DNA of 64,000 nucleotides from an uncultured Lachnospiraceae bacterium (GTDB taxonomy: Bacteria; Bacillota; Clostridia; Lachnospirales; Lachnospiraceae): assembly GCA_934320845.1 (NCBI GenBank), contig CAKRFU010000004.1, positions 62,001 to 126,000 on the forward strand, written 5' to 3'. The notes under the pieces are model-generated. The model did not search any database. It was not told where the DNA came from and saw nothing but the letters and a program-made list of their open reading frames with translations. Of the stretch, positions 51,855 through 60,800 are shown in pieces (the stretch's first letter is position 1; every line of letters begins with the position of its first letter). Both the position numbers and the translations under genes were made by a program.

Positions 51855-52904
51855 ATGATTCAAAAAGAATTAATTGATAAATTATATAAAAACAGTATAT
51901 TATCTGCTAAAGAATTTAATGAATTACTTTCACGACATGATGACGAAGATTCTGAATATCTCTTTAAATTGGCAAGAGATTTAAGAGAAGAGTATTATGG
52001 GAAAGACGTCTATATAAGAGGTCTTATAGAATTTAGCAATTACTGCCGCAATGACTGCTATTATTGTGGTATCAGAAAAAGTAATAAAAACGCATCACGA
52101 TACAGACTGACAGAAGAAGAAATACTTCAATGTGCCGATGAGGGGTATGAACTCGGATTCAGGACTTTTGTGCTTCAAGGTGGCGAAGACATGTTTTTTA
52201 CAACAGAAAAAATAGCTGAGATTGTAAGAAAAATAAAGAAGAAACATAATGATTGTGCAGTCACATTATCTGTTGGTGAAAGGGATTACGCCACATATAA
52301 ATATTGGTTTGATGCAGGTGCCGACAGATATCTTTTAAGGCATGAAACAGCTACAGATGAACATTATAGGAAACTTCATCCAAAAAACCTCTCGCTTGAA
52401 AACAGGAAAAGATGTCTTTTTGATTTAAAAGATATAGGTTATCAGGTAGGGGCCGGATTTATGGTGGGTTCTCCATACCAGACAATCAAAAATCTGGTAA
52501 ATGACCTTTTATTTTTAAGAGAACTCAACCCGCATATGATAGGTATAGGTCCTTATATATCACAGCAGGATACCCCATTTGCAGACATGGAAAACGGTAC
52601 ACTTGAACAAACACTATTTCTGCTCGGTATATTAAGACTCATGTTTCCGAATGTCTTGCTGCCGTCAACGACAGCTCTTGGAACAATTGCACCAAACGGC
52701 AGGGAATTAGGTCTTAAAGCAGGAGCAAATGTAGTTATGCCAAATCTGTCACCGGTTTCGGTGAGAAAAAAATACCAGCTCTATGATAACAAGATATGTA
52801 CGGGAGAGGAATCTGCCCAGTGTGCAGGATGTCTAAGACGAAGAATAGAATCTGCAGGTTATGAAATGACTGTAAGCAGAGGTGACTTTAAAACATCAGA
52901 ATAG
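51855..52904 (+). CDS. hydE: [FeFe]-hydrogenase maturase HydE (radical SAM)
   Basis: A 349-residue radical SAM enzyme of HydE type. The cluster motif is CRNDCYYCG (CX3CX2C, about 63-71), followed by GYELGFRTFVLQGGEDMFF and YLLRHETATDEHYRKLHPKNL. VGSPYQTIKNLVNDLLFL and IGPYISQQDTPFA fit HydE, and the C-terminal Cys pair (SAQCAGCLRRR) may bind a second cluster. HydE helps build the H-cluster with HydF and HydG, which are not in the window. It is coupled to the LUD gene. Confidence 0.9.
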   Translation: MIQKELIDKLYKNSILSAKEFNELLSRHDDEDSEYLFKLARDLREEYYGKDVYIRGLIEFSNYCRNDCYYCGIRKSNKNASRYRLTEEEILQCADEGYELGFRTFVLQGGEDMFFTTEKIAEIVRKIKKKHNDCAVTLSVGERDYATYKYWFDAGADRYLLRHETATDEHYRKLHPKNLSLENRKRCLFDLKDIGYQVGAGFMVGSPYQTIKNLVNDLLFLRELNPHMIGIGPYISQQDTPFADMENGTLEQTLFLLGILRLMFPNVLLPSTTALGTIAPNGRELGLKAGANVVMPNLSPVSVRKKYQLYDNKICTGEESAQCAGCLRRRIESAGYEMTVSRGDFKTSE

Positions 52905-52934
52905 CAGCTATATTGTTTAGAAATGAGGTTAATT

Positions 52935-53090
52935 ATGGAAAAAGGAACAAGAGTAAATGTAGATATAAACGTAACAAAAATTGTTAAATATGTTTGTTTT
53001 GCCGGTGTTGCAATAGTATTGGCAATATTCAGCCATAAGAGTTATACAGCTTTTTTGGCGGACAGAAAGCCTAGTACAACGAATAATTAA
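52935..53090 (+). CDS. Small single-helix membrane protein
   Basis: A 51-residue ORF with GAGG 6 bases before the ATG. The sequence has a charged start (EKGTRVNVDINVTK), one membrane helix (IVKYVCFAGVAIVLAIFSH, about 15-33) and a short polar tail. I do not recognise it. It lies 30 bases after hydE and 48 before topoisomerase III, so it may be part of this transcription unit. Confidence 0.55.
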   Translation: MEKGTRVNVDINVTKIVKYVCFAGVAIVLAIFSHKSYTAFLADRKPSTTNN

Positions 53091-53138
53091 TAATTGATAC
53101 ATTGTACTAGTGACAAATAAATTTAAGGATAAATTATA

Positions 53139-55205
53139 ATGAGTAAAAGTCTATTTATAGCCGAAAAACCAAGTGTCGCTAAAGAATTTGCTAAGGTACT
53201 TAATGTCAGCGGAAATGCATCCAAAGGGTATTTGGAATCTGATGATTACGTTGTAACATGGTGTGTAGGGCATCTTGTCACAATGAGTTATCCGGAAGTA
53301 TATGATGCAGCACTTAAAAAATGGAGTTTTCAGACACTTCCGTTTATTCCGGATCATTTTCTTTATGAAATTATCCCTGGAGTCTCAAAACAGTTTAACA
53401 TAGTAAAAGGTCTTTTAAACAGAGAGGACGTATCATGTATCTATGTCTGTACCGACTCGGGACGTGAAGGTGAATATATATACAGGCTTGTCGATGATAT
53501 GGCAGAGGTATCTTCAGAAAAAGAAAAAAGGCGTGTATGGATAGATTCGCAGACAGAAGAAGAAATAAAACGAGGTATAAAAGAAGCAAAACTCTTATCA
53601 GAATATGACAATCTTTCTTCCGCAGCATATCTTAGAGCAAAGAGTGATTACCTTATGGGAATAAATTTTTCAAGGGTGCTATCATTGAAGTACGGCAGGA
53701 CGATAATGGATTATCTTAATAACGGTAAATGGTCAGCCGTATCCGTAGGAAGAGTTATGACCTGTGTACTTGGTATGGTTGTTAAACGGGAGCGTGAGAT
53801 AAGAGAATTTGTAAAAACTCCGTTTTATCGTGTTATTGGAAATTTTGGATATGAGGGTCAGAACTTTGACGGTGAATGGCGTGCAGTAAAGGGTTCAAAA
53901 TATTTTGAATCGCCTCTCTTATATAAAGAAAATGGTTTTAACAATAGAGAGGATGCTGCAAAGTTAATTGAGGAATTAAAAATAATGCCGCCTTCTGTCA
54001 AGGCAGTAGTATGCAAGGCTGAAAAGAAAAAGGAAAAGAAAAATCCACCATTATTATTCAATTTGGCAGAATTACAAAATACCTGTTCCAAACTTTTTAA
54101 AATAAGTCCTGATGAAACATTGAAAATAGTTCAGGAACTTTATGAAAAGAAACTTGTTACATATCCAAGAACTGATGCGAGAGTATTATCTACAGCGGTT
54201 GCAAAGGAAATATATAAGAATATAGGCGGTCTTAGAAATTATTCACTTGTTAGGGATATAGCTTCGGGAATACTTGAAAGCCAAAGTTATAAGGGAATTG
54301 AAAAAACAAAATATGTGAATGATAAACAGATTACGGATCATTATGCGATTATTCCAACAGGTCAGGGATTTAATGCACTAAACAGCGTAAGTCAAACAGC
54401 AGCGAGGGTATATGAAGTCATTGTAAGAAGATTTTTATGCATTTTTTACCCGTCAGCAGAGTATCTCAAAATAACGATAGCAGCCGAAAGATTAAATGAA
54501 CAGTTTTTTTCAAGTTTTAAAATTTTGTCAAAAGAGGGGTATCTTGCCATAGCTTCGGCTTCCTTTGCAAAACAAAAATTAGGTGACAGGCAGACTGTCG
54601 ACAATGAGTCGGAGGATACACAAACCACCGATGGTAAAATTGATGAAAATACAATTGAAAAATTAAAACAGTTAAAAAAGGGAATGGAGATAGAGTTATT
54701 TTCTGTAGAAATAAAAGAGGGAGAAACCTCACCGCCAAAACGCTATAATTCAGGTTCCATGATACTTGCAATGGAAAATGCAGGCCAGCTTATCGATGAC
54801 GAGGATCTTCGTGCTCAGATAAAAGGAAGCGGTATCGGTACAAGTGCTACAAGAGCTGAAATTCTCAGCAAACTTGTAAATATAAAATATCTGTCATTAA
54901 ATAAAAAAACACAGATAATCACACCGACACTTCTTGGTGAAATGGTATATGATGTAGTTTTTGCATCTATTCATGCACTTTTGAATCCTGAATTGACAGC
55001 AAGCTGGGAACTTGGTCTTACTATGGTTGCGGACGGAAAAATAACCGAGGACGAGTACATGATGAAATTAAGTAAATTTATTACATCACATGTACAAAAT
55101 GTAAAAAGCAAAAATTACCAAAATCTGTTTAAACCATATTTTGACAAAGCAGCGGCTAACTATAAAACTTCAAAAGGCACAAGAAAAAGTAATAAAACAA
55201 AATGA
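53139..55205 (+). CDS. topB: DNA topoisomerase III (type IA)
   Basis: A 688-residue type IA topoisomerase that relaxes and decatenates DNA. The TOPRIM domain starts SLFIAEKPSVAKEFAKVL and includes TDSGREGEYIYRLVDD. The catalytic Tyr is in KKLVTYPRTDARVLS (about 345). Domain signatures also include YLMGINFSRVLSLKYG, VGRVMTCVLGMVVKRERE and KGSGIGTSATRAEILSKL. There is no C-terminal zinc-finger array, which fits topB rather than topA. A Ser/Asp/Thr-rich insert (about 483-500) precedes the last third. Confidence 0.95.
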   Translation: MSKSLFIAEKPSVAKEFAKVLNVSGNASKGYLESDDYVVTWCVGHLVTMSYPEVYDAALKKWSFQTLPFIPDHFLYEIIPGVSKQFNIVKGLLNREDVSCIYVCTDSGREGEYIYRLVDDMAEVSSEKEKRRVWIDSQTEEEIKRGIKEAKLLSEYDNLSSAAYLRAKSDYLMGINFSRVLSLKYGRTIMDYLNNGKWSAVSVGRVMTCVLGMVVKREREIREFVKTPFYRVIGNFGYEGQNFDGEWRAVKGSKYFESPLLYKENGFNNREDAAKLIEELKIMPPSVKAVVCKAEKKKEKKNPPLLFNLAELQNTCSKLFKISPDETLKIVQELYEKKLVTYPRTDARVLSTAVAKEIYKNIGGLRNYSLVRDIASGILESQSYKGIEKTKYVNDKQITDHYAIIPTGQGFNALNSVSQTAARVYEVIVRRFLCIFYPSAEYLKITIAAERLNEQFFSSFKILSKEGYLAIASASFAKQKLGDRQTVDNESEDTQTTDGKIDENTIEKLKQLKKGMEIELFSVEIKEGETSPPKRYNSGSMILAMENAGQLIDDEDLRAQIKGSGIGTSATRAEILSKLVNIKYLSLNKKTQIITPTLLGEMVYDVVFASIHALLNPELTASWELGLTMVADGKITEDEYMMKLSKFITSHVQNVKSKNYQNLFKPYFDKAAANYKTSKGTRKSNKTK

Positions 55206-55225
55206 TATAGAAAAGAGGCATTTTT

Positions 55226-55894
55226 ATGTATGAAAATTTAAAAAATAAAAATCTGTTTAATTTTGATGAGACAATTGCGGCTGATATTTTTACCGATATA
55301 GATTTTCCATGGGATGTTCTTCCTAAAATAAAGGATTTTATATTGGGGCTGGGAGAATCACTTCCTGAAGAAGATTATGACAAAAAAGGTGACAATATAT
55401 GGATTGCAAAATCTGCTGATATAGCACCTACGGCAACAATTAACGGCCCATGTATTATAGGGAAAAATACCGAGGTAAGACCGGGAGCATTTATAAGAGG
55501 TAATGCAATTGTAGGTGAAAATTGCGTTGTAGGCAATTCGACAGAATTAAAGAATGTAATACTTTTTAATAATGTCCAGGTGCCTCATTATAATTATGTC
55601 GGTGATTCAATCCTTGGCTATAAATCACATATGGGTGCAGGTTCTATAACATCAAATGTTAAATCTGACAAATCAGATGTCGTAATAAAATATGAAGGTG
55701 ACAAGATTGCCACAGGACTTAGAAAGATGGGCGCTATCTTAGGCAATTACGTCGAGGTCGGTTGCAACAGTGTATTAAATCCGGGAACTATTATAGGCAG
55801 CAATACAAATATATATCCGCTGTCAAGTGTCAGAGGCTATATACCTAAGGGAAGTATATACAAGAAACAGGGCGATATAGTGGAAAAAAGATAA
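55226..55894 (+). CDS. Hexapeptide-repeat acyltransferase/GlmU C-terminal-like protein
   Basis: A 222-residue protein with a helical start (1-55) and a left-handed parallel beta-helix (about 65-210). Hexapeptide-type repeats are visible in IAPTATINGPCIIGKNTEVRPGAFIRGNAIVGENCVVGNSTEL, then HMGAGSITSNVKSDKSDVV, and GNYVEVGCNSVLNPGTIIGSNTNIYPLSSVRG. Similar proteins are annotated as UDP-N-acetylglucosamine pyrophosphorylase-like; here no nucleotidyltransferase domain exists, so it is probably an acetyltransferase of unknown acceptor. Confidence 0.78.
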   Translation: MYENLKNKNLFNFDETIAADIFTDIDFPWDVLPKIKDFILGLGESLPEEDYDKKGDNIWIAKSADIAPTATINGPCIIGKNTEVRPGAFIRGNAIVGENCVVGNSTELKNVILFNNVQVPHYNYVGDSILGYKSHMGAGSITSNVKSDKSDVVIKYEGDKIATGLRKMGAILGNYVEVGCNSVLNPGTIIGSNTNIYPLSSVRGYIPKGSIYKKQGDIVEKR

Positions 55895-55921
55895 ATATTG
55901 ACAATTTTAACTATTTAGGGT

Positions 55922-55964
55922 AAAAAATAACACAACCCGGAAATTTAGGGATGTGTTATTTTTT
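55922..55964. terminator. Bidirectional terminator
   Basis: AAAAAATAACACA (55922-55934) pairs perfectly with TGTGTTATTTTTT (55952-55964). It separates the acyltransferase gene from the converging SEC-C gene. Confidence 0.85.
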
Positions 55965-55987
55965 GTATTTTTGTATCTTTCAATACT

Positions 55988-56467
55988 TTATGCTGATTTA
56001 CCACAGCATTTTTTATATTTTTTTCCACTGCCGCATGGACATTTATCATTAGGATATATCTTTTTTATCTGCATAAAACTGTCTGGGGTATTTGAACGCG
56101 GTGCAGGCATATCGTCCGGGATTACATTTGCCATAAGAGGCGCAACACCGAATAAACGGTTTTTAAGTTTGATGACCCCGTCATCACCATCATTTGAAGT
56201 GCCATTACTTTCCGTATGTTCATTTTTATCATTTTTTACTGCAGAAACAATATTTGCTGCTACAGTTTCAGCAGTATCATTTATGCTGTTTTTTATTTCG
56301 TCCGGTAAGTCAAGCATTGAAACATCAGCATCGGCGAGCTGATTTATAATTACATCTATAAGTTCAGATTTTTTTAACTTTGAATATCCTTTAACACCTG
56401 AATTTTTAGCTATTTCTTTGAGCTCTGTAACTTTATAATTGTTAAGTAATTCATTAAGATTTTTCAT
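55988..56467 (-). CDS. SEC-C motif protein with Rho_N/SAP-like domain
   Basis: A 159-residue protein. The ATG at 56467 follows GGAGG (minus strand); an upstream in-frame stretch lacks a site. The N-terminus (about 1-40) is Rho_N/SAP-like (LNELLNNYKVTELKEIAKNSGVKGYSKLKKSELIDVI), a nucleic-acid-binding helix pair. The middle (about 50-125) is acidic and low-complexity. The C-terminus ends in a SEC-C zinc motif: IYPNDKCPCGSGKKYKKCC. SEC-C motifs are known from SecA and other proteins that touch ribosomes or chaperones. Function is unknown. Confidence 0.85.
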   Translation of the reverse strand: MKNLNELLNNYKVTELKEIAKNSGVKGYSKLKKSELIDVIINQLADADVSMLDLPDEIKNSINDTAETVAANIVSAVKNDKNEHTESNGTSNDGDDGVIKLKNRLFGVAPLMANVIPDDMPAPRSNTPDSFMQIKKIYPNDKCPCGSGKKYKKCCGKSA

Positions 56468-56753
56468 TTTATAATTTCCTCCATGCATTGTATGGATATA
56501 ATAAATCCAGTAAATAATATTATAACAAAGAAAATGTTGCAAATTCAATGCAATTATGTTACAAAGTTTTATATAAAAAGCAATATTGTAATATATGAAT
56601 TATACAAAATGTTCATTTTATGCCAAAAATCGACAATATTACCACAATTTTGTAAAAGAAATGACACAATTATATCTTAAACTTTGAATCGATGTAAATT
56701 TTTAAGATTTTCTTAAGATTTATGATTTGACAATGTAATTAAGGATGGACTAT

Positions 56754-58715
56754 ATGAAAGCGATAAATAAATTACTGGCACCAATTAAAAAAATATCAAT
56801 GAATGCCCTTGTAGCAAACTCGCGCTGGCTTAACAGCCAGGTAAAAAAGTATAATATAATTTATACGAAAGCGGCAAATGAATATCAGTCAAATATTAAA
56901 AAGACTGAAAATGCAGCAATTTTGTCATATAAAAAAGAAATGGCTATAAATGAAATATTAAAAAGCGGAGAATACGATTTTAATAATATCCTTATAATTA
57001 AAAATCCGTATGAAATAGCGCCTATGTCAGCACTTGCGTTATTTGTGACAGATAAGCCTTGTAAAGTACAATATACGGTAGCAGGAAAGAGAGGCAGTGA
57101 AGATTATACTAAGTGTGATGAAAATATCACTAAATATCACAGAGTACCTTTATTAGGATTGTATGAGAGTACAATAAATATCATAACATTAGATTTGATT
57201 GACGAAAATGGAAAAATCATTGCATCTAAAAAGATTCGCATTATTATAAGAAATATTGATAAAATAGTAAACAATGGCATGAAACTTACAAACAGCAAAC
57301 AGCCATTGTCAAAAGATTTTATTTTTGTATCAGGTGGATATCACGGTGGAGTATATGCTTTTGATAAAAATGGTAACATTCGTTTTGCCTTGAACAAAAT
57401 ACCACAGTATTGCGGTGTATATTTATTTGAGGACGGAAGATTTTTGTTCCCCGAGAAACACATGAGAAGACCTGCATGGGGAAATGCCAATACAGTGGTT
57501 ATGCACGAAATGGATATGCTGGGAAGAGTGCACCGCACTTATTATGATAAGAAAGGCCTCCACCACTGGGCTATAGAAAAAGAACCGGGCGGGAATATTT
57601 TGGCACTGTCAAGTTCTATTGATGACACATATATGGAAAATGAAATAGTCGAAATAGACAGAATGTCAGGAAAGGTTATTAAAGAAATCAATGTTAATAA
57701 TCTTTTAGCAGAAAAATATATTACCAGAAATGACTGGGCTCATATTAACTCAATAGAATATATAAAAGAGGATGATTCAGTCATTGTGTCAATGCGTAAT
57801 GTTCATACGATTGCAAAAATAGGCTTAGCAAATGGCAATTTGATTTGGATTTTAACAAATCCTAAATTTTATGAGGGTACCGATGTTGAAAATAAAGTGC
57901 TTAAGCCACAGGGTGATATCAAATGGTTCTTCCAGCAGCATGCTATTCAAATCGTACACAATAAAGAAAAAGACGGTAAACTGCATGTAATGCTTTTTGA
58001 TAACCATACAGCAAACAGAAGACCTGTTAAATGGTTTGATAAAGAAAAAAAATCGAATATCATGTTTTTTGCCATTGATGAAAAAGAAATGACAGTAACA
58101 CAGGAGAAATATCTCCCTATTCCTCTGAGTGTTACAAGATCAAATGAAGAATACGATACTGAAACAGGAAAAGTTTTGGCTATGTGTGCAAATCTTAAAC
58201 CTCCTATAGACGATTACAATGGAAAAATTTATGAAATTGATTATAATTCAGGAGAGATCTTAAATGAATTTTCATCAAAATTAGATTATTTCAGTGCCCA
58301 TTCGATTGATTTTAATATTATTGATATGGCAAAGCCGTTGGATTTATCAAAAAATATGGTAGCCGGGGAATTATGCGAACCTGAAAGAGCAGATACAAAT
58401 TCTGAACAATTTTTAAATATGTTAAGCCTTGCTGATGATATTGAAGATGATGACGATAAACCGCAGCTTTGTATGTACGGTGAATTACTGCAGGTAAGAG
58501 CTCTTGACCATACACTTGAAAAAATATATGTATATAACGACAGGGACACATATATTCAGAATTTTACTGATACCGAACAAACCATTGAAGTTTTTGGGAC
58601 ACAGCATTATTTTATGAGCATGCCTCTTATGAATATTAAGCACGGCGAATATCATATTGCAATACAATTCAAGGGCAATATATACGACACACAAAAATAT
58701 ATCAGTGTTTTCTAA
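56754..58715 (+). CDS. Arylsulfate sulfotransferase (ASST) family protein
   Basis: A 653-residue ASST family enzyme; the known members move sulfate between phenolic compounds without PAPS. The start at 56754 follows AAGGATGG; 56745 is also in frame. An N-terminal beta domain (about 70-165) precedes the six-bladed propeller (about 180-530). His-bearing motifs near the expected active site are GLHHWAIEKEPGGN, RNDWAHINSIEY, FQQHAIQIVHN and YFSAHSIDFN. No signal peptide is visible, unlike the periplasmic Gram-negative enzymes. An acidic patch (SLADDIEDDDDKPQ, about 560) and a small beta-domain end the protein. Confidence 0.85.
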   Translation: MKAINKLLAPIKKISMNALVANSRWLNSQVKKYNIIYTKAANEYQSNIKKTENAAILSYKKEMAINEILKSGEYDFNNILIIKNPYEIAPMSALALFVTDKPCKVQYTVAGKRGSEDYTKCDENITKYHRVPLLGLYESTINIITLDLIDENGKIIASKKIRIIIRNIDKIVNNGMKLTNSKQPLSKDFIFVSGGYHGGVYAFDKNGNIRFALNKIPQYCGVYLFEDGRFLFPEKHMRRPAWGNANTVVMHEMDMLGRVHRTYYDKKGLHHWAIEKEPGGNILALSSSIDDTYMENEIVEIDRMSGKVIKEINVNNLLAEKYITRNDWAHINSIEYIKEDDSVIVSMRNVHTIAKIGLANGNLIWILTNPKFYEGTDVENKVLKPQGDIKWFFQQHAIQIVHNKEKDGKLHVMLFDNHTANRRPVKWFDKEKKSNIMFFAIDEKEMTVTQEKYLPIPLSVTRSNEEYDTETGKVLAMCANLKPPIDDYNGKIYEIDYNSGEILNEFSSKLDYFSAHSIDFNIIDMAKPLDLSKNMVAGELCEPERADTNSEQFLNMLSLADDIEDDDDKPQLCMYGELLQVRALDHTLEKIYVYNDRDTYIQNFTDTEQTIEVFGTQHYFMSMPLMNIKHGEYHIAIQFKGNIYDTQKYISVF

Positions 58716-58846
58716 AGTACAAAGAGTCGCTTGCGACTCTTTTGTGCTTGAGCGGAATGCATAGCATTTACTTCCTTTCCGCGAAATGCGCATCCTCACG
58801 GAGTGTTTATTATGTTATAGGAAACAAGAAGTTTCCTATAACACAA
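58716..58846. repeat. Dispersed ~130-bp palindromic repeat, copy B (reverse orientation)
   Basis: Reverse complement of copy A at 25374-25503, with a handful of mismatches. The AAAGAGTCGC/GCGACTCTTT hairpin (about 58720-58743) now comes first and the TTATAGGAAAC/GTTTCCTATAA hairpin (about 58816-58842) last. It begins at the base after the ASST stop codon, so the ASST message would enter it directly. Confidence 0.85.
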
Positions 58847-58848
58847 TA

Positions 58849-58887
58849 AAAGCAGGATACCTTTCTTATATGGTATCCTGTTTTATG
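58849..58887 (+). terminator. Terminator after ASST and the repeat
   Basis: CAGGATACC (58853-58861) pairs perfectly with GGTATCCTG (58872-58880), followed by TTTT. Confidence 0.8.
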
Positions 58888-58923
58888 TCTTAATAGATAA
58901 TTTCTTGCATTACCTGAAATTTT

Positions 58924-58951
58924 TTGACAATTTTTTTCAAAAAGGTATAGA
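58924..58951 (+). promoter_or_regulatory. Sigma-A promoter for the NifU-like/GGGtGRT pair
   Basis: TTGACA (58924-58929) and TATAGA (58946-58951) with a 16-base spacer. The leader of about 78 bases contains a short CTGCGG/CCGCAG hairpin at 58988-59003. Confidence 0.7.
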
Positions 58952-59035
58952 CTTCACAATAATTTTATGCGAAAATATAGTTTAGGACTGCGGATAATAC
59001 CGCAGATAATAAGCATTATTGAAAGGAGCAAGAAC

Positions 59036-59743
59036 ATGATTTATTCACAGGAAGTAGAAAACATGTGCCCAGTAGCTCAGGGGGTACACCATGGTTGTGC
59101 ACCAATCCCAGAAGAAGCAAAATGGGTTAAGGCAAAAGAAGTAAAGGATATTTCCGGCTTTACACACGGTGTAGGCTGGTGTGCACCACAGCAGGGTGCC
59201 TGTAAACTTACTCTCAATGTTAAGGAAGGTATTATTCAGGAAGCTTTAGTTGAGACTATCGGATGTTCAGGTATGACACATTCAGCAGCTATGGCATCTG
59301 AAATACTCCCAGGACTTACAGTAATGGAAGCATTAAATACAGACTTAGTTTGTGATGCTATCAATACAGCTATGAGAGAACTTTTCCTTCAGATTGTTTA
59401 TGGTCGTTCACAGAGTGCTTTCTCTGAGGATGGACTTGCTATCGGTGCCGGTCTTGAAGATCTCGGTAAAGGACTTCGTTCACAGGTTGGTACTATGTAT
59501 GGTACATTAAAGAAAGGTCCTCGTTACTTAGAGATGGCTGAGGGTTATGTTACAGCTATTGCATTAGACGAAGATGACTTAATCATCGGCTACAAATTCG
59601 TTAGCCTTGGAAAAATGACAGACTTCATCAAAAAAGGTGATGATCCTAACACAGCTTGGGAAAAGGCTTGTGGACAGTATGGACGTGTTGACGATGCTGT
59701 TAAGCTTATTGACCCAAGAACAGATGAAGAAATCGCAAAATAA
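59036..59743 (+). CDS. NifU-like iron-sulfur scaffold-type protein paired with GGGtGRT
   Basis: A 235-residue protein starting at 59036 after GAAAGGAGC; 23 upstream in-frame residues are rejected. Residues 35-130 resemble NifU/IscU: GWCAPQQGACKLTLNVKEGIIQEALVETIGCSGMTHSAAMASE, with Cys at about 11, 21, 49, 56 and 77 that could ligate a cluster. Databases label this family an iron-sulfur cluster assembly scaffold. The C-terminal 100 residues (ALDEDDLIIGYKFVSLGKMTDF) are not typical of NifU. Codon use is strongly biased like rpsB and tsf, so it is probably abundant. The GGGtGRT gene follows 21 bases later. Confidence 0.82.
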   Translation: MIYSQEVENMCPVAQGVHHGCAPIPEEAKWVKAKEVKDISGFTHGVGWCAPQQGACKLTLNVKEGIIQEALVETIGCSGMTHSAAMASEILPGLTVMEALNTDLVCDAINTAMRELFLQIVYGRSQSAFSEDGLAIGAGLEDLGKGLRSQVGTMYGTLKKGPRYLEMAEGYVTAIALDEDDLIIGYKFVSLGKMTDFIKKGDDPNTAWEKACGQYGRVDDAVKLIDPRTDEEIAK

Positions 59744-59764
59744 TATAAAGGAGGCAAACGAACA

Positions 59765-60775
59765 ATGGCATTATTTGAATCATATGAAAGAAGAATTGAT
59801 AAAATCAATAGCGTTTTAAACAGCTATGGTATTGCTTCTATTGAAGAAGCTGAAAAGATTACTAAAGATGCTGGATTAAATGTATATGACCAGATTAAAG
59901 GCATTCAGCCAATCTGTTTTGAGAACGCCTGTTGGGCATATATAGTTGGTGCAGCTATCGCAATCAAGAAAGACTGCCGTCGTGCAGCAGATGCAGCAGC
60001 AGCAATTGGTGAAGGATTACAGGCTTTCTGTATACCTGGTTCAGTTGCAGATACACGTAAAGTAGGTCTTGGACACGGTAACTTAGGAAAGATGCTCCTT
60101 GAAGAAGAGACAGAATGTTTCGCATTCCTTGCAGGACATGAGTCATTCGCAGCAGCAGAGGGTGCTATCGGTATCGCTGAGAAGGCAAACAAGGTTCGTA
60201 AGAAACCTCTCCGTGTTATCCTTAACGGTCTTGGAAAAGATGCAGCTCAGATTATCTCTCGTATTAACGGATTTACATTTGTTGAGACAGAGTATGATCC
60301 ATATACAAACACAGTTAAAGAAGTATTCCGTAAGTCTTACTCAGACGGACTTCGTGCAAAGGTTAACTGCTACGGTGCAAACGATGTTTGTGAAGGTGTA
60401 GCTATCATGCACAAAGAGGGTGTTGATGTATCTATCACAGGTAACTCAACAAACCCAACTCGTTTCCAGCATCCTGTTGCAGGTACATATAAGAAAGAAT
60501 GTATCGAGCAGGGTAAGAAATACTTCTCAGTAGCTTCAGGCGGTGGTACAGGACGTACACTTCATCCTGATAACATGGCTGCTGGTCCTGCATCTTACGG
60601 TATGACAGATACATTAGGAAGAATGCACTCAGACGCACAGTTCGCTGGTTCTTCTTCAGTACCTGCTCACGTTGAAATGATGGGACTTATCGGTGCCGGA
60701 AACAACCCTATGGTTGGTATGACAGTTGCAGTTGCAGTTTCTATTCAGGAGGCAGCTGACGCTGGTAAATTCTAA
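59765..60775 (+). CDS. GGGtGRT protein, uncharacterised
   Basis: A 336-residue soluble protein that I recognise as the family named for its motif: SGGGTGRTLHPDN at about 257-270, followed by NMAAGPASYGMTDTLGRMHSDAQFAGSSSVPAHVEMMGLIGAGNNPMVGM. The N-terminal half has QPICFENACWAYIVGAAIAIKKDCRRAADAAAAIGEGLQAFCIPGSVAD. No enzymatic class is established. It is coupled to the NifU-like gene, shares its highly expressed codon pattern, and ends at a strong terminator. AAGGAGG lies upstream. A role in metal or sulfur handling is inferred only from the partner. Confidence 0.85.
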   Translation: MALFESYERRIDKINSVLNSYGIASIEEAEKITKDAGLNVYDQIKGIQPICFENACWAYIVGAAIAIKKDCRRAADAAAAIGEGLQAFCIPGSVADTRKVGLGHGNLGKMLLEEETECFAFLAGHESFAAAEGAIGIAEKANKVRKKPLRVILNGLGKDAAQIISRINGFTFVETEYDPYTNTVKEVFRKSYSDGLRAKVNCYGANDVCEGVAIMHKEGVDVSITGNSTNPTRFQHPVAGTYKKECIEQGKKYFSVASGGGTGRTLHPDNMAAGPASYGMTDTLGRMHSDAQFAGSSSVPAHVEMMGLIGAGNNPMVGMTVAVAVSIQEAADAGKF

Positions 60776-60800
60776 AAAACACCGTATTTAGGGCGTTTTA

